Source: Mycobacterium sp. 1164985.4 (GTDB taxonomy: Bacteria > Actinomycetota > Actinomycetes > Mycobacteriales > Mycobacteriaceae). Taken from it: 64,000 nucleotides of DNA. The translations under genes and the position numbers were made by a program. Below the pieces are notes generated by a model. That model was not told the origin of the DNA. It made no database searches and was given only the letters and a program-made list of their open reading frames with translations. This document shows positions 52,001 to 59,699 of the stretch, piece after piece. Location: positions 1-64,000 of the forward strand of contig NZ_LZMD01000086.1 of NCBI RefSeq assembly GCF_001668575.1, in the 5' to 3' direction. The stretch's first letter is position 1. The number at the start of each line of letters is the position of its first letter.

Positions 52001-52760
52001 CCGGGTGAGCCGCCGCATGTTCGTGCCCTTCCACGACGGGTTGGTGAGCCAGTTCGAGGGCTATGACCGCCTGGCGGAACTCGATTGGGACGGGTACCGG
52101 GCCCGCTACGGCAATATCCAGCGTCTCGACAGGATCCTCGAGGCAGAAGACGACGACGTCAACCGCTACCGAGCCTCCAAGCAGGCCGATGTGCTGATGT
52201 TGCTTTACCTGCTGTCGTCGGATGAGTTGCGCGAACTGCTCAATCGGCTCGGCTACCAGCTCGCACCGGAGATGATTCCTGCGATGGTCGACTACTACAT
52301 CGCCCGCACCTCACACGGTTCCACGCTCAGCGCCGTCGTGCACTCATGGGTGCTGGCCCGAGCGAATCGTGACCACGCCGTCGACTTCTTTCGCGATGTG
52401 CTGAAGTCCGACGTCGACGACATCCAGGGCGGCACGACATCCGAGGGTGTGCACCTCGCCGCTATGGCGGGCAGTGTGGACTTGATGCAGCGGTGCTTCA
52501 CGGGCCTGGAATTGCGTGGTAACCGTCTCGTATTGTCGCCGCAGTGGCCGGAGTCGCTGGGGGCGTTGGGCTTTCCCATCCACTATCGCGGCCATCACCT
52601 ACATGTGCGCGTCAGCGGCCGGGGAGCCGAAGTCAGTGTCGGGCCCCAGGATGTACCGCCCGTGACGGTCGAGTGCCGTGGACGCGTACAACAACTCAAA
52701 CCCGGGAGCGTCATCAGGTTCCTCAGCGAACCCGACGTATCCGCGAGCGGCCGGTCCTAG
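49020..52760 (+). CDS. trehalose-phosphatase/GH65 phosphorylase fusion (Rv2006-like)
   Basis: 1246 residues from the ATG at 49020 (ATG 49053 also possible; neither has a clear ribosome binding site). Part one (to about residue 185) is a shrunken beta-phosphoglucomutase-like HAD remnant: YDAALFGLDSLVSG has lost the DxDG nucleophile. Part two (about 190-450) is an intact OtsB trehalose-6-phosphate phosphatase: VCLDFDGTLSEIV, ILSGRDLADIR, GDDLTDEDAFDAL. Part three is a GH65 glycoside phosphorylase with IGPDEFHSGYPDRPFTGVDN (acid Glu) and SHGSTLSAVVHSW (phosphate site). It probably makes or phosphorolyses trehalose. M. tuberculosis Rv2006 (otsB1) has the same order. Confidence 0.92.
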   Translation: MPYRGAVSSSQMGDVKTPVTIDPRLYDAALFGLDSLVSGAASTVTLAKKLNDAGIGTALYSTSRSRDHATPFGDLEDLFTVRVDGVVAEALGSPEQPHPAVLLEASAGLGVAPERSVVFEGSELGVRVARQGGFALVVGVAPTGSHEVLLSSGADVVVSDVDEVSVRSGDRRISDLPNALDTYGQLITAIDGRRPVVCLDFDGTLSEIVSDPDAAVPVEGAAEALAALAQQCPVAILSGRDLADIRVRVGVPGVWYAGSHGFEMVGPDGTDYRNHDAAAAVPALQQAAEGLSDRLGSIPGVYVERKRYAIAVHYRNASEDCVAEIVATTHEYGTRLGLRVTTGRKVVELRPDIDWDKGSALKWIQDQLSPDSRLIPIYIGDDLTDEDAFDALRSGGVGIAVRHDEDRDRPSAASFSLDNPLQVRDFLRRGGRWLARQHATSTVAWTYTFEGYDPPTEKLREALCTVGNGYFATRGAAPESKAGQVHYPGTYAAGVYNRLDDILSGKKLEHESLVNLPNWLPLTFRIDGGPWFDVDAVTLLSYRQTLDLRGGVLTRAMRFSDDAGRVSSLTQNRLVSMKQTHIAALETTVVAENWSGSIEFRSTLDADVCNGGVERYQGLASDHLESLKMGEIVNNAVLMSVRTTQSQIPIALAARTTVWHDDDAAAAEYRLVEHEFEIGHDIVVDIAEGRSVTVEKVVAVVTGRDVATSEPAAGAERRLTRQGRFREIRQEHTLAWAHIWERLSIEFDGHPDELRILRLHLLHLLQTVSYHSEDLDIGVPARGLHGEAYRGHVFWDELFIFPVLNLRYPTITRALLRYRYRRLLEARRAAKLAGYAGAMFPWQSGSDGREESPSLHLNPRSGRWNPDASHLAHHIGIAVAYNVWQFYQVTGDLAYLIDYGAEMLIEIARFWVSRTTYDDAADRYGILGVIGPDEFHSGYPDRPFTGVDNNSYTNVMAVWVILRAIDALQEIPLPNRLDLREKLGLPDEELEQWDRVSRRMFVPFHDGLVSQFEGYDRLAELDWDGYRARYGNIQRLDRILEAEDDDVNRYRASKQADVLMLLYLLSSDELRELLNRLGYQLAPEMIPAMVDYYIARTSHGSTLSAVVHSWVLARANRDHAVDFFRDVLKSDVDDIQGGTTSEGVHLAAMAGSVDLMQRCFTGLELRGNRLVLSPQWPESLGALGFPIHYRGHHLHVRVSGRGAEVSVGPQDVPPVTVECRGRVQQLKPGSVIRFLSEPDVSASGRS

Positions 52761-52777
52761 GCGCAGCAGGGTTCCGA

Positions 52778-53230
52778 TCACATGGGGTGATCGAGTTCGG
52801 CGAGCACCGCGTCAACCACGCCGGGGATGGCGGCGGCGACATCTGCCGTCATACCGACACCGTGGCCCGCGTCGACAATGTCCACGCTGAACCCGACCAG
52901 GCGATCGGGCAACTGCCCCAATGCTTCTCCCAATGCGAATGCTTCCGGTAGGCCGATCGCGTGTGAACTGACGACCCGCGGTGGTCTGTTCTCGTCCGGA
53001 GTCCATCGCCGAATCCGACCGGGACTGGCCCCATCGCCCATCGCGGCGTCGACGACGATCGCGAGGGCGGCGCCGTTCCATGCGTCGAGGAGGGCGCCGG
53101 GCTCACCCGTGGCAAGCAGCACCCGCACACCTGGGAGAGCACGCCTGGCGATCTCCTCGGCGACGGCAGGGCCGACTCCGTCATCGCGGCGGAAGCTGTT
53201 GCCGACCCCGATCACCACATCGCCGCTCAC
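52778..53230 (-). CDS. hyhD: hydrogenase maturation protease
   Basis: 150 residues from the GTG at 53230 whose GTGA overlaps the hyhL stop. VVIGVGNSFRRDDGVGPAVAEEI contains the Glu/Asp nickel-sensing motif G-x-G-N-x3-x-D-D-G-V-G of the HycI/HoxW peptidases; ALAIVVDAAMGDGASPG has the second Asp, and SSHAIGLPEAFALGEALGQLP the His. It removes the C-terminal tail of the large subunit after nickel insertion. Immediately downstream of hyhL, as in other group 3b operons. The HypABCDEF metal-centre proteins are not in this window. Confidence 0.92.
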   Translation of the reverse strand: MSGDVVIGVGNSFRRDDGVGPAVAEEIARRALPGVRVLLATGEPGALLDAWNGAALAIVVDAAMGDGASPGRIRRWTPDENRPPRVVSSHAIGLPEAFALGEALGQLPDRLVGFSVDIVDAGHGVGMTADVAAAIPGVVDAVLAELDHPM

Positions 53231-54519
53231 AACCGGTCGAGCGTGAGCGTCAGGAAGTGAGCCGAGCACGAGATGCAGGGGTCGTGGTTACGGATCGCCC
53301 TCTCGCACAACGCGGTGAGCGCGTCGTCGGCCAACGTGAGGTTCGCTCCGACGAGTTCGGCCATCTCGTGCTCGATGGCCGCCTGGTTCTGAGCGGTGGG
53401 CGGAACGATGACGGCCGCCCGCAGGAGACCGTCCGCGCCGACGTCATACCGGTGATACAGCAGCCCGCGGGGCGCCTCGCTGACACCGTGGCCGGTCCCG
53501 TCCCGGGCGGGGACGTCGACGAAGGGGCGGTCGGGCGTCCGGTACGCGGCGATGATGCGCAATGCTTCGTCGATCGCATAGACGATCTCGACAGCGCGGA
53601 CGAGGATGCTCCGAAACGGATTCCGGCATACCTCACCCAGCCCCGCGCGGGCGGCCGCCTCGCGGGCGACGGGGGAGAGGGTCTTGGAGTTCAGCGAGTA
53701 CCGGGCGAGCGGACCGGTCAGGTAGCGGGCGCCGTCCAGTGTGGCGTGCAGCGCCGTGGACCGCTGCACCTGCGCCTCGACGACGTGGTCGCTGAATTCG
53801 CTGACCGCAAACGGGTGCCCCCCGCTTCTTCGGATGGTGCCGTTCTCGATCGGATAGCGGTCGGGCGCCGTCAGCGCCAGGAACTCGTGGTCGAATTCGG
53901 CTTCCGGGAAGTCGAATTCACTCACTCTGCCCAGCAACCACAGCGCGTCGTCCATGGCGCTACGGAGTTGCTCGGCCAGCGGGTCGAGCTCGCGCGGCTG
54001 TGGGACCGAATAGAACCCGCCCAGCCGAACGTTGATCGGGTGGATCGCGCGACCACCGATCTTCTCCATCAGCCGGTTGCCGACCTTCTTCAACGCCAGT
54101 CCGCGCTCGATGAACTCGGGGTGGTCCCGAGCGAGGCTGATCCCGTCGGGATAGCCGAGGAAGTCTGGTGCGTGCAGCAGCACGATGTGCAGCGCGTGGC
54201 TGTGAATCCACTCCCCGCAGTAAAGAAGTCGTCGCAACGCCACCAGTTCCGGATCGACCGTCACCCCGCACGCGTCCTCGATGGCATTGCACGCGCTCAC
54301 CTGATAGGCGACGGGGCAGATGCCGCACACCCTGGCGGTGATGTCGGGTGGTTCGGTGTAGGCGCGGCCGCGCAGGAAGGCCTCGAAGAAGCGGGGTGGT
54401 TCGTAGATGTTCAACTCGACGGTGTCCACGCTACCGTCACGCAGGGTGACGTGCAGGGCGCCTTCTCCCTCCACCCGCGTCAGCGCCCCGACGCTCAACG
54501 TTCGGATCTCTTCGCTCAC
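53227..54519 (-). CDS. hyhL: group 3b [NiFe] hydrogenase, large subunit
   Basis: 430 residues from a GTG overlapping the small-subunit stop. The active-site Cys pairs are RVCGICPVAYQV near residue 66 and DPCISCSAHFLTLTLDRL at the end; the maturation peptidase would cut after the His, freeing a nine-residue tail. VGALTRVEGEGALHVTL is the N-terminal motif. It binds Ni-Fe(CN)2CO and oxidises or evolves H2. The partner genes (small subunit, flavoprotein, ferredoxin-type subunit) define the soluble NAD(P)-linked bidirectional group 3b, which in M. smegmatis (Hyh) is DosR-dependent and used for fermentative H2 production in hypoxia. Confidence 0.95.
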   Translation of the reverse strand: MSEEIRTLSVGALTRVEGEGALHVTLRDGSVDTVELNIYEPPRFFEAFLRGRAYTEPPDITARVCGICPVAYQVSACNAIEDACGVTVDPELVALRRLLYCGEWIHSHALHIVLLHAPDFLGYPDGISLARDHPEFIERGLALKKVGNRLMEKIGGRAIHPINVRLGGFYSVPQPRELDPLAEQLRSAMDDALWLLGRVSEFDFPEAEFDHEFLALTAPDRYPIENGTIRRSGGHPFAVSEFSDHVVEAQVQRSTALHATLDGARYLTGPLARYSLNSKTLSPVAREAAARAGLGEVCRNPFRSILVRAVEIVYAIDEALRIIAAYRTPDRPFVDVPARDGTGHGVSEAPRGLLYHRYDVGADGLLRAAVIVPPTAQNQAAIEHEMAELVGANLTLADDALTALCERAIRNHDPCISCSAHFLTLTLDRL

Positions 54520-55274
54520 CGGTCGTTCCGTTCGTGGTCGAAGTTGACCGCGTTGAACGTGGCGAAGACGCGCTCGACACCCGCGGCTGACATCCCGTCC
54601 CGACGCAAAAACGGAATGAGCGCGGCGGTGTTGGGGGTGGCGGCGGGGCCAAAGCATCCGTAGCAGCCGCGCCGATAGGTGGGACACAGCGCGCCGCACC
54701 CGGCGTGGGTCACCGGTCCCAGGCACGGGGTCCCGTCGGCAACCAGGACGCACGTGACGCCGCGGTTCTTGCATTCTGTACAAACCGTTTTGGCCGGCAA
54801 CCGTGGTTTGCGCCCCACCAGAAGTGCCGCCAGGGTTTCGAGCAGTTGCCCGCGGTCAATCGGGCAGCCCTGGATCTGGTAGTCGACGGCGACGTGTGCC
54901 GAGGCCGGCGTCGAGGTCGCCAGGGTATCGATGTATTCCGGTTTGGCGTAGACGACCGAGGCGAATTCGGAGACATCGGCGAAGTTCCGCAGGGCCTGCA
55001 CCCCACCGGCGGTGGCACACGCGCCGATCGTGACGAGCACTCCCGATTGCTCCCGGATCTCTCTGATACGACGCTCATCGGCCGCCGTCGTGATCGAGCC
55101 CTCCACCAGCGATACGTCGTACGGGCCGGCGACGGTGGCGCTCGACGCCTCCAGGAACGTGGCGATCTGCACCTGCTCGGCCAGCGTCAACAGTTCGTCC
55201 TCACAGTCCAACAGGGTCAGTTGGCAGCCATCGCAGGACGCGAACTTCCACACGGCTAGTTTCGGTGTACCCAC
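54516..55274 (-). CDS. hyhS: group 3b [NiFe] hydrogenase, small subunit
   Basis: 252 residues. KFASCDGCQLTLLDCED near the start binds the proximal 4Fe-4S cluster with VTIGACATAGGVQAL and QGCPIDRGQLLE. The C-terminal half adds VCTECKNRGVTCVLV, PCLGPVTHAGCGALCPTYRRGCYGCFG, giving ligands for the medial and distal clusters. There is no twin-Arg leader, so the enzyme stays in the cytoplasm. Its start follows the hyhG stop directly and its stop overlaps hyhL (TGA within GTGA), so translation is coupled. Confidence 0.95.
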   Translation of the reverse strand: MGTPKLAVWKFASCDGCQLTLLDCEDELLTLAEQVQIATFLEASSATVAGPYDVSLVEGSITTAADERRIREIREQSGVLVTIGACATAGGVQALRNFADVSEFASVVYAKPEYIDTLATSTPASAHVAVDYQIQGCPIDRGQLLETLAALLVGRKPRLPAKTVCTECKNRGVTCVLVADGTPCLGPVTHAGCGALCPTYRRGCYGCFGPAATPNTAALIPFLRRDGMSAAGVERVFATFNAVNFDHERNDR

Positions 55275-56129
55275 CTACAGCTCCTTCACGCTGAGCAGGG
55301 CCTCGGCGACGTCGTATCCGACGACCGGTCCGTCCCGGCACAACAGCAGGGGGCCGAGCTGGCAGTGTCCGCACCATCCGACTCCGCATTGCATATTTCG
55401 TTCCAGCGATACCTGGATCTTGTCTGGCGGCAGGCCTTTCCGGAGCAGCTCGATGGCACTGTTGTGCATCATGGCCTCGGGGCCGCACAGAAACGCGGTG
55501 GTGCGATCGGGTCGCACCGGTGTCCGGCGCAGGGGTTCGGTGACGAAGCCGACTTCACCGGGCCACCCCTGGATCGGTACGTCGACGGTCAGGTGCACCT
55601 CAATGGCTCCGCTGTTCGACCAGTCGGCGAGCTCGGGGGCGAAGAGAAAGTCGTCGCGGGAGCGAGCGCCCGCGATGAGGGTCACCCGACCGTATGAGTT
55701 GCGATTTGTCAGGGCGGCCAGGACGACGGGGCGAAGCGGTGCCAGGCCGACGCCCCCCGCGACGATCACCACGTCGTCCCCGGTCCTGGCCGGCAGCATC
55801 CATCCGGTGCCGAACGGCCCCCGCATGCCGATCACGCTGCCGGGGGCGGCGCCGTGAAGTGCGCGACTCACCGCGCCGACCGACCGAATGGTGTGAAGAA
55901 TGTCGTCGCCGCCGGAGTCCGGTACGCCGCTGACGGAGATCGCGATCTCGCCGATGCCGAAGGCGTACATCATCATGAACTCGCCGGGCCAGGGTGTCGG
56001 TAGCGGTTCGTGCACGGGTTGCAGGCACAGCGTCGCCGAGTCACGATTTTCATCGGTTCGGCGGTGCACCCGGTACGGCACCGGGGTCATCGCCGACGAC
56101 GGCGCCTGTGGCGCCTCGGTTTCAGTCAT
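55275..56129 (-). CDS. hyhG: group 3b hydrogenase FAD/NAD(P)-binding subunit
   Basis: 284 residues from ATG 56129 (GTG one codon earlier). It has the ferredoxin-NADP reductase fold: PGEFMMMYAFGIGEIAISVSG (flavin site), MRGPFGTGWMLP, VVIVAGGVGLAPLRPVVLAAL (nucleotide site), FLCGPEAMMHNSAIELLRKG, and the 2Fe-2S ligands in NMQCGVGWCGHCQLGPLLLC. This is the sulfhydrogenase gamma/dihydroorotate dehydrogenase electron-transfer type, passing electrons between NAD(P)H and the ferredoxin subunit. Overlaps the hyhB stop by 8 bases and abuts hyhS. Confidence 0.94.
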   Translation of the reverse strand: MTETEAPQAPSSAMTPVPYRVHRRTDENRDSATLCLQPVHEPLPTPWPGEFMMMYAFGIGEIAISVSGVPDSGGDDILHTIRSVGAVSRALHGAAPGSVIGMRGPFGTGWMLPARTGDDVVIVAGGVGLAPLRPVVLAALTNRNSYGRVTLIAGARSRDDFLFAPELADWSNSGAIEVHLTVDVPIQGWPGEVGFVTEPLRRTPVRPDRTTAFLCGPEAMMHNSAIELLRKGLPPDKIQVSLERNMQCGVGWCGHCQLGPLLLCRDGPVVGYDVAEALLSVKEL

Positions 56130-57222
56130 CACTGGCTTCGGACTGCCGGGCGGCCAGGCTGTGCATCTCCTCGGTGATGTCGATCCCGGTGGGGCACCAG
56201 GCGATGCATCGCCCGCAACCGACGCAGCCAGAACTGCCGAACTGGTCGTGCCAGGTGCCGAGCTTGTGGGTGATCCAATGGCGGTATCGGGAGGCGCCCG
56301 ATTGCCGAACGCTCCCCTCGTGAATGAACGTGAAGTCGAACTCGAAGCACGACGCCCACTGCATCCATCGCTCGGCGTGCTGCCCCGTGAGATCGGTGGT
56401 GTCCTCGACAGTGGTGCAGAAACACGTGGGGCAGACCATCGTGCAGTTCCCGCACGTCAGGCATCGACTGGCCACCTCGTCCCATTGCGGCGATTCGCGT
56501 GAGTCGATCAGCAGCTCGCGCAGGTCGCCGGTGGGCATCTGGCGGCCCATCTTGTCGGCCGCATTCGCGACATCGCCTCGAGCGGAGTCGATCTCGTCCG
56601 CGGTGGCATCGCGGTGCGGCAGCGCGGAAAGCACGTCTTCGCCGGCTTCGCTTCCCACGTCGACCAGGTAGCTGTGTCGGTTGCCGTCGATCCGTTCGGT
56701 GAGCGCCAGATCGTAGCCGGGCCCGACTTCGGGTCCGGTGCCCATCGACGCGCAGAAGCACAGGCCGCCGGGTTCGGTGCAGTTGACGGCCACGACGAAG
56801 ATCCGCGCCAGCCGACCGACGAACCCCTGGTCGGGATGGCCGCCCACGCCGAGCACGCCGTTGAGGACGGCGATCGCGGACAGATCGCACGCCCGCACCC
56901 CGAGGAACGCGTACTTCGGAGTCTCTTCGGACGTCTCGCCTTCGGAGGACCACAGCCGTTGGCGCGGTGGGTGGAGGAACTGCTTCCAAGATTGCGGTCC
57001 GGCCGAATGACCGAACAGCGCGTCGTCGTCGCGTTTGCGCAACCGGTAATGCCCGGGCCCGGTGTCCACGCCCCAGCCGCGGGGCAGATCGTCCGCGGAG
57101 GCCAACTCGGCCAGCACGATCGCGTTCTCGGACCGGGTGGGTCCTATCACCCGGTAACCGCGCTGCTGAAGCGTGTCGACCAGTTCCCCCATGGCGGCGG
57201 CCTCGATCACGGCGCTGCTCAT
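56122..57222 (-). CDS. hyhB: group 3b hydrogenase 4Fe-4S ferredoxin subunit
   Basis: 366 residues from the ATG at 57222; an ATG at 57231 is the alternative. The N-terminal two-thirds is the sulfhydrogenase beta type (YAFLGVRACDLSAIAVLNGVL, VNCTEPGGLCFCASMGTGP). The C-terminus has two 4Fe-4S motifs, CLTCGNCTMVCPTCFC and CVGCGRCIAWCPTGID. It passes electrons between HyhG and HyhS. First gene of hyhB-G-S-L-D. The ATG at 57222 stands 36 bases from the DosR-like box with GACGAT as -10, which favours this start and a leaderless message. Confidence 0.92.
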   Translation of the reverse strand: MSSAVIEAAAMGELVDTLQQRGYRVIGPTRSENAIVLAELASADDLPRGWGVDTGPGHYRLRKRDDDALFGHSAGPQSWKQFLHPPRQRLWSSEGETSEETPKYAFLGVRACDLSAIAVLNGVLGVGGHPDQGFVGRLARIFVVAVNCTEPGGLCFCASMGTGPEVGPGYDLALTERIDGNRHSYLVDVGSEAGEDVLSALPHRDATADEIDSARGDVANAADKMGRQMPTGDLRELLIDSRESPQWDEVASRCLTCGNCTMVCPTCFCTTVEDTTDLTGQHAERWMQWASCFEFDFTFIHEGSVRQSGASRYRHWITHKLGTWHDQFGSSGCVGCGRCIAWCPTGIDITEEMHSLAARQSEASDD

Positions 57223-57257
57223 GGGATCCATCGTCCTGCTAACCCTCCCGGAATACA

Positions 57258-57294
57258 GTGCCTTTAGGGCATGAGTTGAAGGGACTTTTGGCAG
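57258..57294. promoter_or_regulatory. tandem DosR-like boxes between the hydrogenase operon and PNPOx-like gene
   Basis: GTGCCTTTAGGGCA (57258-57271) and GGGACTTTTGGCAG (57281-57294), 23 bases apart. Edges are 36 bases from the hyhB ATG (57222) and 37 from the ATG at 57331. TACCGT (57318-57323) is an ideal TANNNT -10 on the plus side. Confidence 0.8.
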
Positions 57295-57330
57295 CGTTAC
57301 CGGCCGCGTGTTCTCCGTACCGTCGTAGCC

Positions 57331-57765
57331 ATGTCCACACCGACGCAACCGATCGAAATCCTCTCCGAGAGCGAATGCTGGAGATTGATGTCGGCCTCCT
57401 CGCTGGGGCGCCTCGTCACCAGCGTCGGCGGCGAGCCGGAGATCTTTCCGGTCAACTTCGTGGTCCAGAACCGCACCGTGCTGTTCCGCACGGCGGAGGG
57501 CACGAAGTTGAGCAGCGCGGTGATCAACAAGAACGTGCTGTTCGAGGCCGACGACCACAACTCCGTCGAGGGTTGGAGTGTGGTGATCAGGGGTTTGGCC
57601 CGGACACTTCGCACCGATGACGAGATCGATGAGGCCGAGCGGGCGCAGCTGCTTCCGTGGACGGCCACGGTCAAACCCCATTACGTGCGCATCCGCCCGC
57701 TGCGTGTGACGGGCCGTCGGTTCCACTTCGGCTCAGAACCCGATCGCGAATTCAGGATCGTCTGA
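57331..57765 (+). CDS. pyridoxamine 5'-phosphate oxidase-fold protein
   Basis: 144 residues of the PNPOx-like split-barrel family: ILSESECWRLMSASSLGRLV, EIFPVNFVVQNRTVLFRTAEGTKL and the conserved GWSVVIRGLARTL strand, ending VRITGRRF-like (RIRPLRVTGRRFHFG). Members bind FMN, F420 or haem; DosR-regulon relatives in M. tuberculosis (Rv3129 and others) are uncharacterised. Leaderless start predicted from the box 37 bases upstream. A related protein is encoded at 63472. Confidence 0.88.
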   Translation: MSTPTQPIEILSESECWRLMSASSLGRLVTSVGGEPEIFPVNFVVQNRTVLFRTAEGTKLSSAVINKNVLFEADDHNSVEGWSVVIRGLARTLRTDDEIDEAERAQLLPWTATVKPHYVRIRPLRVTGRRFHFGSEPDREFRIV

Positions 57766-57809
57766 GACCGGATCGACGTGCAAGGTCGACTGTAGAACGG
57801 AGAGGCACA

Positions 57810-57842
57810 ATGACGCGTGCACGGGGAACGGTCGGCCTGTGA
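57810..57842 (+). CDS. possible 10-codon leader ORF coupled to pfkB
   Basis: ATG at 57810 follows ACGGAGAGG at good distance and encodes MTRARGTVGL, ending TGA whose last base is the A of the pfkB ATG (TGATG). The only good ribosome binding site before pfkB therefore belongs to this mini-ORF. It may bring ribosomes to pfkB by coupling; chance cannot be excluded. Confidence 0.45.
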   Translation: MTRARGTVGL

Positions 57843-58819
57843 TGCAACGTACTCGGGGGCAAAGCCGAACCGTCATCACGACCCTGACGATGAATCCGGC
57901 GCTCGACATCACGACCAGCGCGGACGTCGTGCGCCCCACCGACAAGATCCGTTGCGCCGGAGCGCGGTACGACGCGGGTGGTGGCGGCATCAACGTCTCG
58001 CGCGTCGCCAACGTCCTCGGAGTCGCGACGTCGGCCGTGTTTCCGGTAGGGGGTTCGACCGGCGGCCAAGTGGAGAAACTGCTCGCCGAGGCCGGTGTGC
58101 CTTCGCGGGTCATACCGATCGCCGATTCGACCCGCGAGAGCTTCACAGTCAACGAACGCACTACCGGTAAGCAGTACCGCTTCGTGCTGCCGGGTCCGCA
58201 GATCACCCCGGAGGAGCAAGCGCAGTGCCTCGACGAATTGAGGGCGGCGGCCGCCTCGGCCGAGTTCGTCGTCGCCAGCGGCAGCCTGCCGCCGTCGGTG
58301 CCGCCGGCCTGGTATCAGCGCGTGGCAGACATCTGCCGGGAAACGGGTTCACTTCTGGTGCTGGACACCTCGGGCGGCGGACTGACCCATGTGACGTCCG
58401 GGGTGTTCCTGCTCAAGCCGAGCATCCGCGAATTGCGCGAGTGTCTCGGTCGTGACCTGGTAACCGAGACGGCTCAGTTCGCCGCTGCCCGTGAGTTGAT
58501 CGACCGCGGCATCACCCAGTCGGTGGTGGTGTCCCTCGGATCCCGTGGTGCCCTTGTGGTGACCCCGCGACGCAATGAACGAATCCCCGCCGTGCCGGTG
58601 CACGTCGTCAGCGGCGTGGGCGCCGGCGACGCGATGGTCGCCGCGATCGTGGTCGGCCTCAGCTATGGCTGGCCGTTGAACGAGGCGGTTCGATTCGGCG
58701 TCGCGGCGGCGACCGCGATGCTGATGACGCCGGGCACCGTCGTCCCGACGCGCAGCGACGTGGAGCGCTTCTTCGCCCGGGTTCCCGAGGCGACGGAGGT
58801 CGATTATCTGCCCGCCTGA
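57842..58819 (+). CDS. pfkB: PfkB-family phosphofructokinase
   Basis: 325 residues of the ribokinase/PfkB family: TLTMNPALDITTSADVV and AGGGGINVSRVANVLG at the N-terminus form the sugar site; the catalytic motif VSGVGAGDAMVAAIVVGL carries the anion hole and base Asp; VVVSLGSRGALVV lies before it. It resembles PfkB (Rv2029c) of the M. tuberculosis DosR regulon, thought to act as a minor 6-phosphofructokinase; a 1-phosphofructokinase or tagatose kinase cannot be excluded. Stop is 10 bases from that of the converging ketosynthase-like gene. Confidence 0.9.
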   Translation: MQRTRGQSRTVITTLTMNPALDITTSADVVRPTDKIRCAGARYDAGGGGINVSRVANVLGVATSAVFPVGGSTGGQVEKLLAEAGVPSRVIPIADSTRESFTVNERTTGKQYRFVLPGPQITPEEQAQCLDELRAAAASAEFVVASGSLPPSVPPAWYQRVADICRETGSLLVLDTSGGGLTHVTSGVFLLKPSIRELRECLGRDLVTETAQFAAARELIDRGITQSVVVSLGSRGALVVTPRRNERIPAVPVHVVSGVGAGDAMVAAIVVGLSYGWPLNEAVRFGVAAATAMLMTPGTVVPTRSDVERFFARVPEATEVDYLPA

Positions 58820-58829
58820 GCAATTTTCG

Positions 58830-59699
58830 CTACGTCCGGTACAGGGCTGCCCCGGCCGTCACGCCCGCGCCCGCGACGATGATCATCACCAAGCTGTCGG
58901 TCGGCGTGATGTCGGCGGCCTTACCGAGCGCGGCCGCCAGGGCGGCCGTGTGCATGTGTTGGTCGTCGCCGACGACGATGCGTTCGATCGGGATGTCCAG
59001 CGCGGCCGCCAGCTCCGCTCGGAATGCCGGCCGAGCCGGCGCCGCGACTATTGACGCGATCTCATCGATTTGGGTGTCGGATTCGGTGAGGCAGCGCTGC
59101 GCCGCACGCGCCGCGGTACGCGCGAAACAACGTTCCGCAGAGTGTGATTCGTGAATCCTCAGAAGATTGCGCTGTTTCACCATCCCGATGGTGGCCGACA
59201 CCGTGTCGTCGTCGTCTTCCGAACGCTCCCACCAGACCGGCCCGAGCCCGCGTCCGTCTTCGGACCAGCCGCACAGCAGCGAGGCGCCTGCGGGGCTGTA
59301 GGGGAATCCCTCGCTCGAACCGTGTCCCGGATCGGCGTCACCGGCGACCACCAATGCGCAGTCGATCACCCGCGACCGCAGGAAGCCGTCGACGATGTGC
59401 AGGGCGGTGAGCATTCCGCACGAGCCGTTGGCGATGTCGAAGGAGAAGGTGCCGTGCCCGCCGGGGTGCGGCTGCTCGTCATTCGCGCCGATGTCGTCCT
59501 GAATCATCGAGGCGAGGGCGGGCTCGCCAAGGTTGCGGTCGCGGTAGATGCCCGCGTTGACGAGCAGGTCCACCTCGTCGGCGTTGCGCCGGCCCTTGCG
59601 AAGGCACTTCTTCGCCGCCCTGTCGATCAGCCGCAGAGCACTGTGACGGTTCCGCCAGCCGCCGTTGACAACGGCGATCTGGTCAATCACGGTTCCCAT
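58830..59699 (-). CDS. KAS III-like protein lacking catalytic His and Asn
   Basis: 289 residues with a thiolase/KAS III fold: ADEVDLLVNAGIYRDRN, FDIANGSCGMLTALHIVDGFL with the nucleophile-position Cys, and the terminal SLVMIIVAGAGVTAGAALYRT. Where the partner at 59683 has THQTSARAIRK (His) and RYGNTASTT (Asn), this protein has AAPARPAFRAEL and DDQHMHTAAL, so both residues are replaced. It is shorter by about 80 residues and overlaps the partner gene by 17 bases, which suggests a heterodimer with a catalytic and a non-catalytic subunit (inference). Confidence 0.85.
   Translation of the reverse strand: MGTVIDQIAVVNGGWRNRHSALRLIDRAAKKCLRKGRRNADEVDLLVNAGIYRDRNLGEPALASMIQDDIGANDEQPHPGGHGTFSFDIANGSCGMLTALHIVDGFLRSRVIDCALVVAGDADPGHGSSEGFPYSPAGASLLCGWSEDGRGLGPVWWERSEDDDDTVSATIGMVKQRNLLRIHESHSAERCFARTAARAAQRCLTESDTQIDEIASIVAAPARPAFRAELAAALDIPIERIVVGDDQHMHTAALAAALGKAADITPTDSLVMIIVAGAGVTAGAALYRT

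Noticed and set aside
52981..54663. 560-codon open frame on the plus strand
   Set aside because: Antisense of hyhL and the protease gene; its protein is Arg/Gly/Val-rich without motifs.
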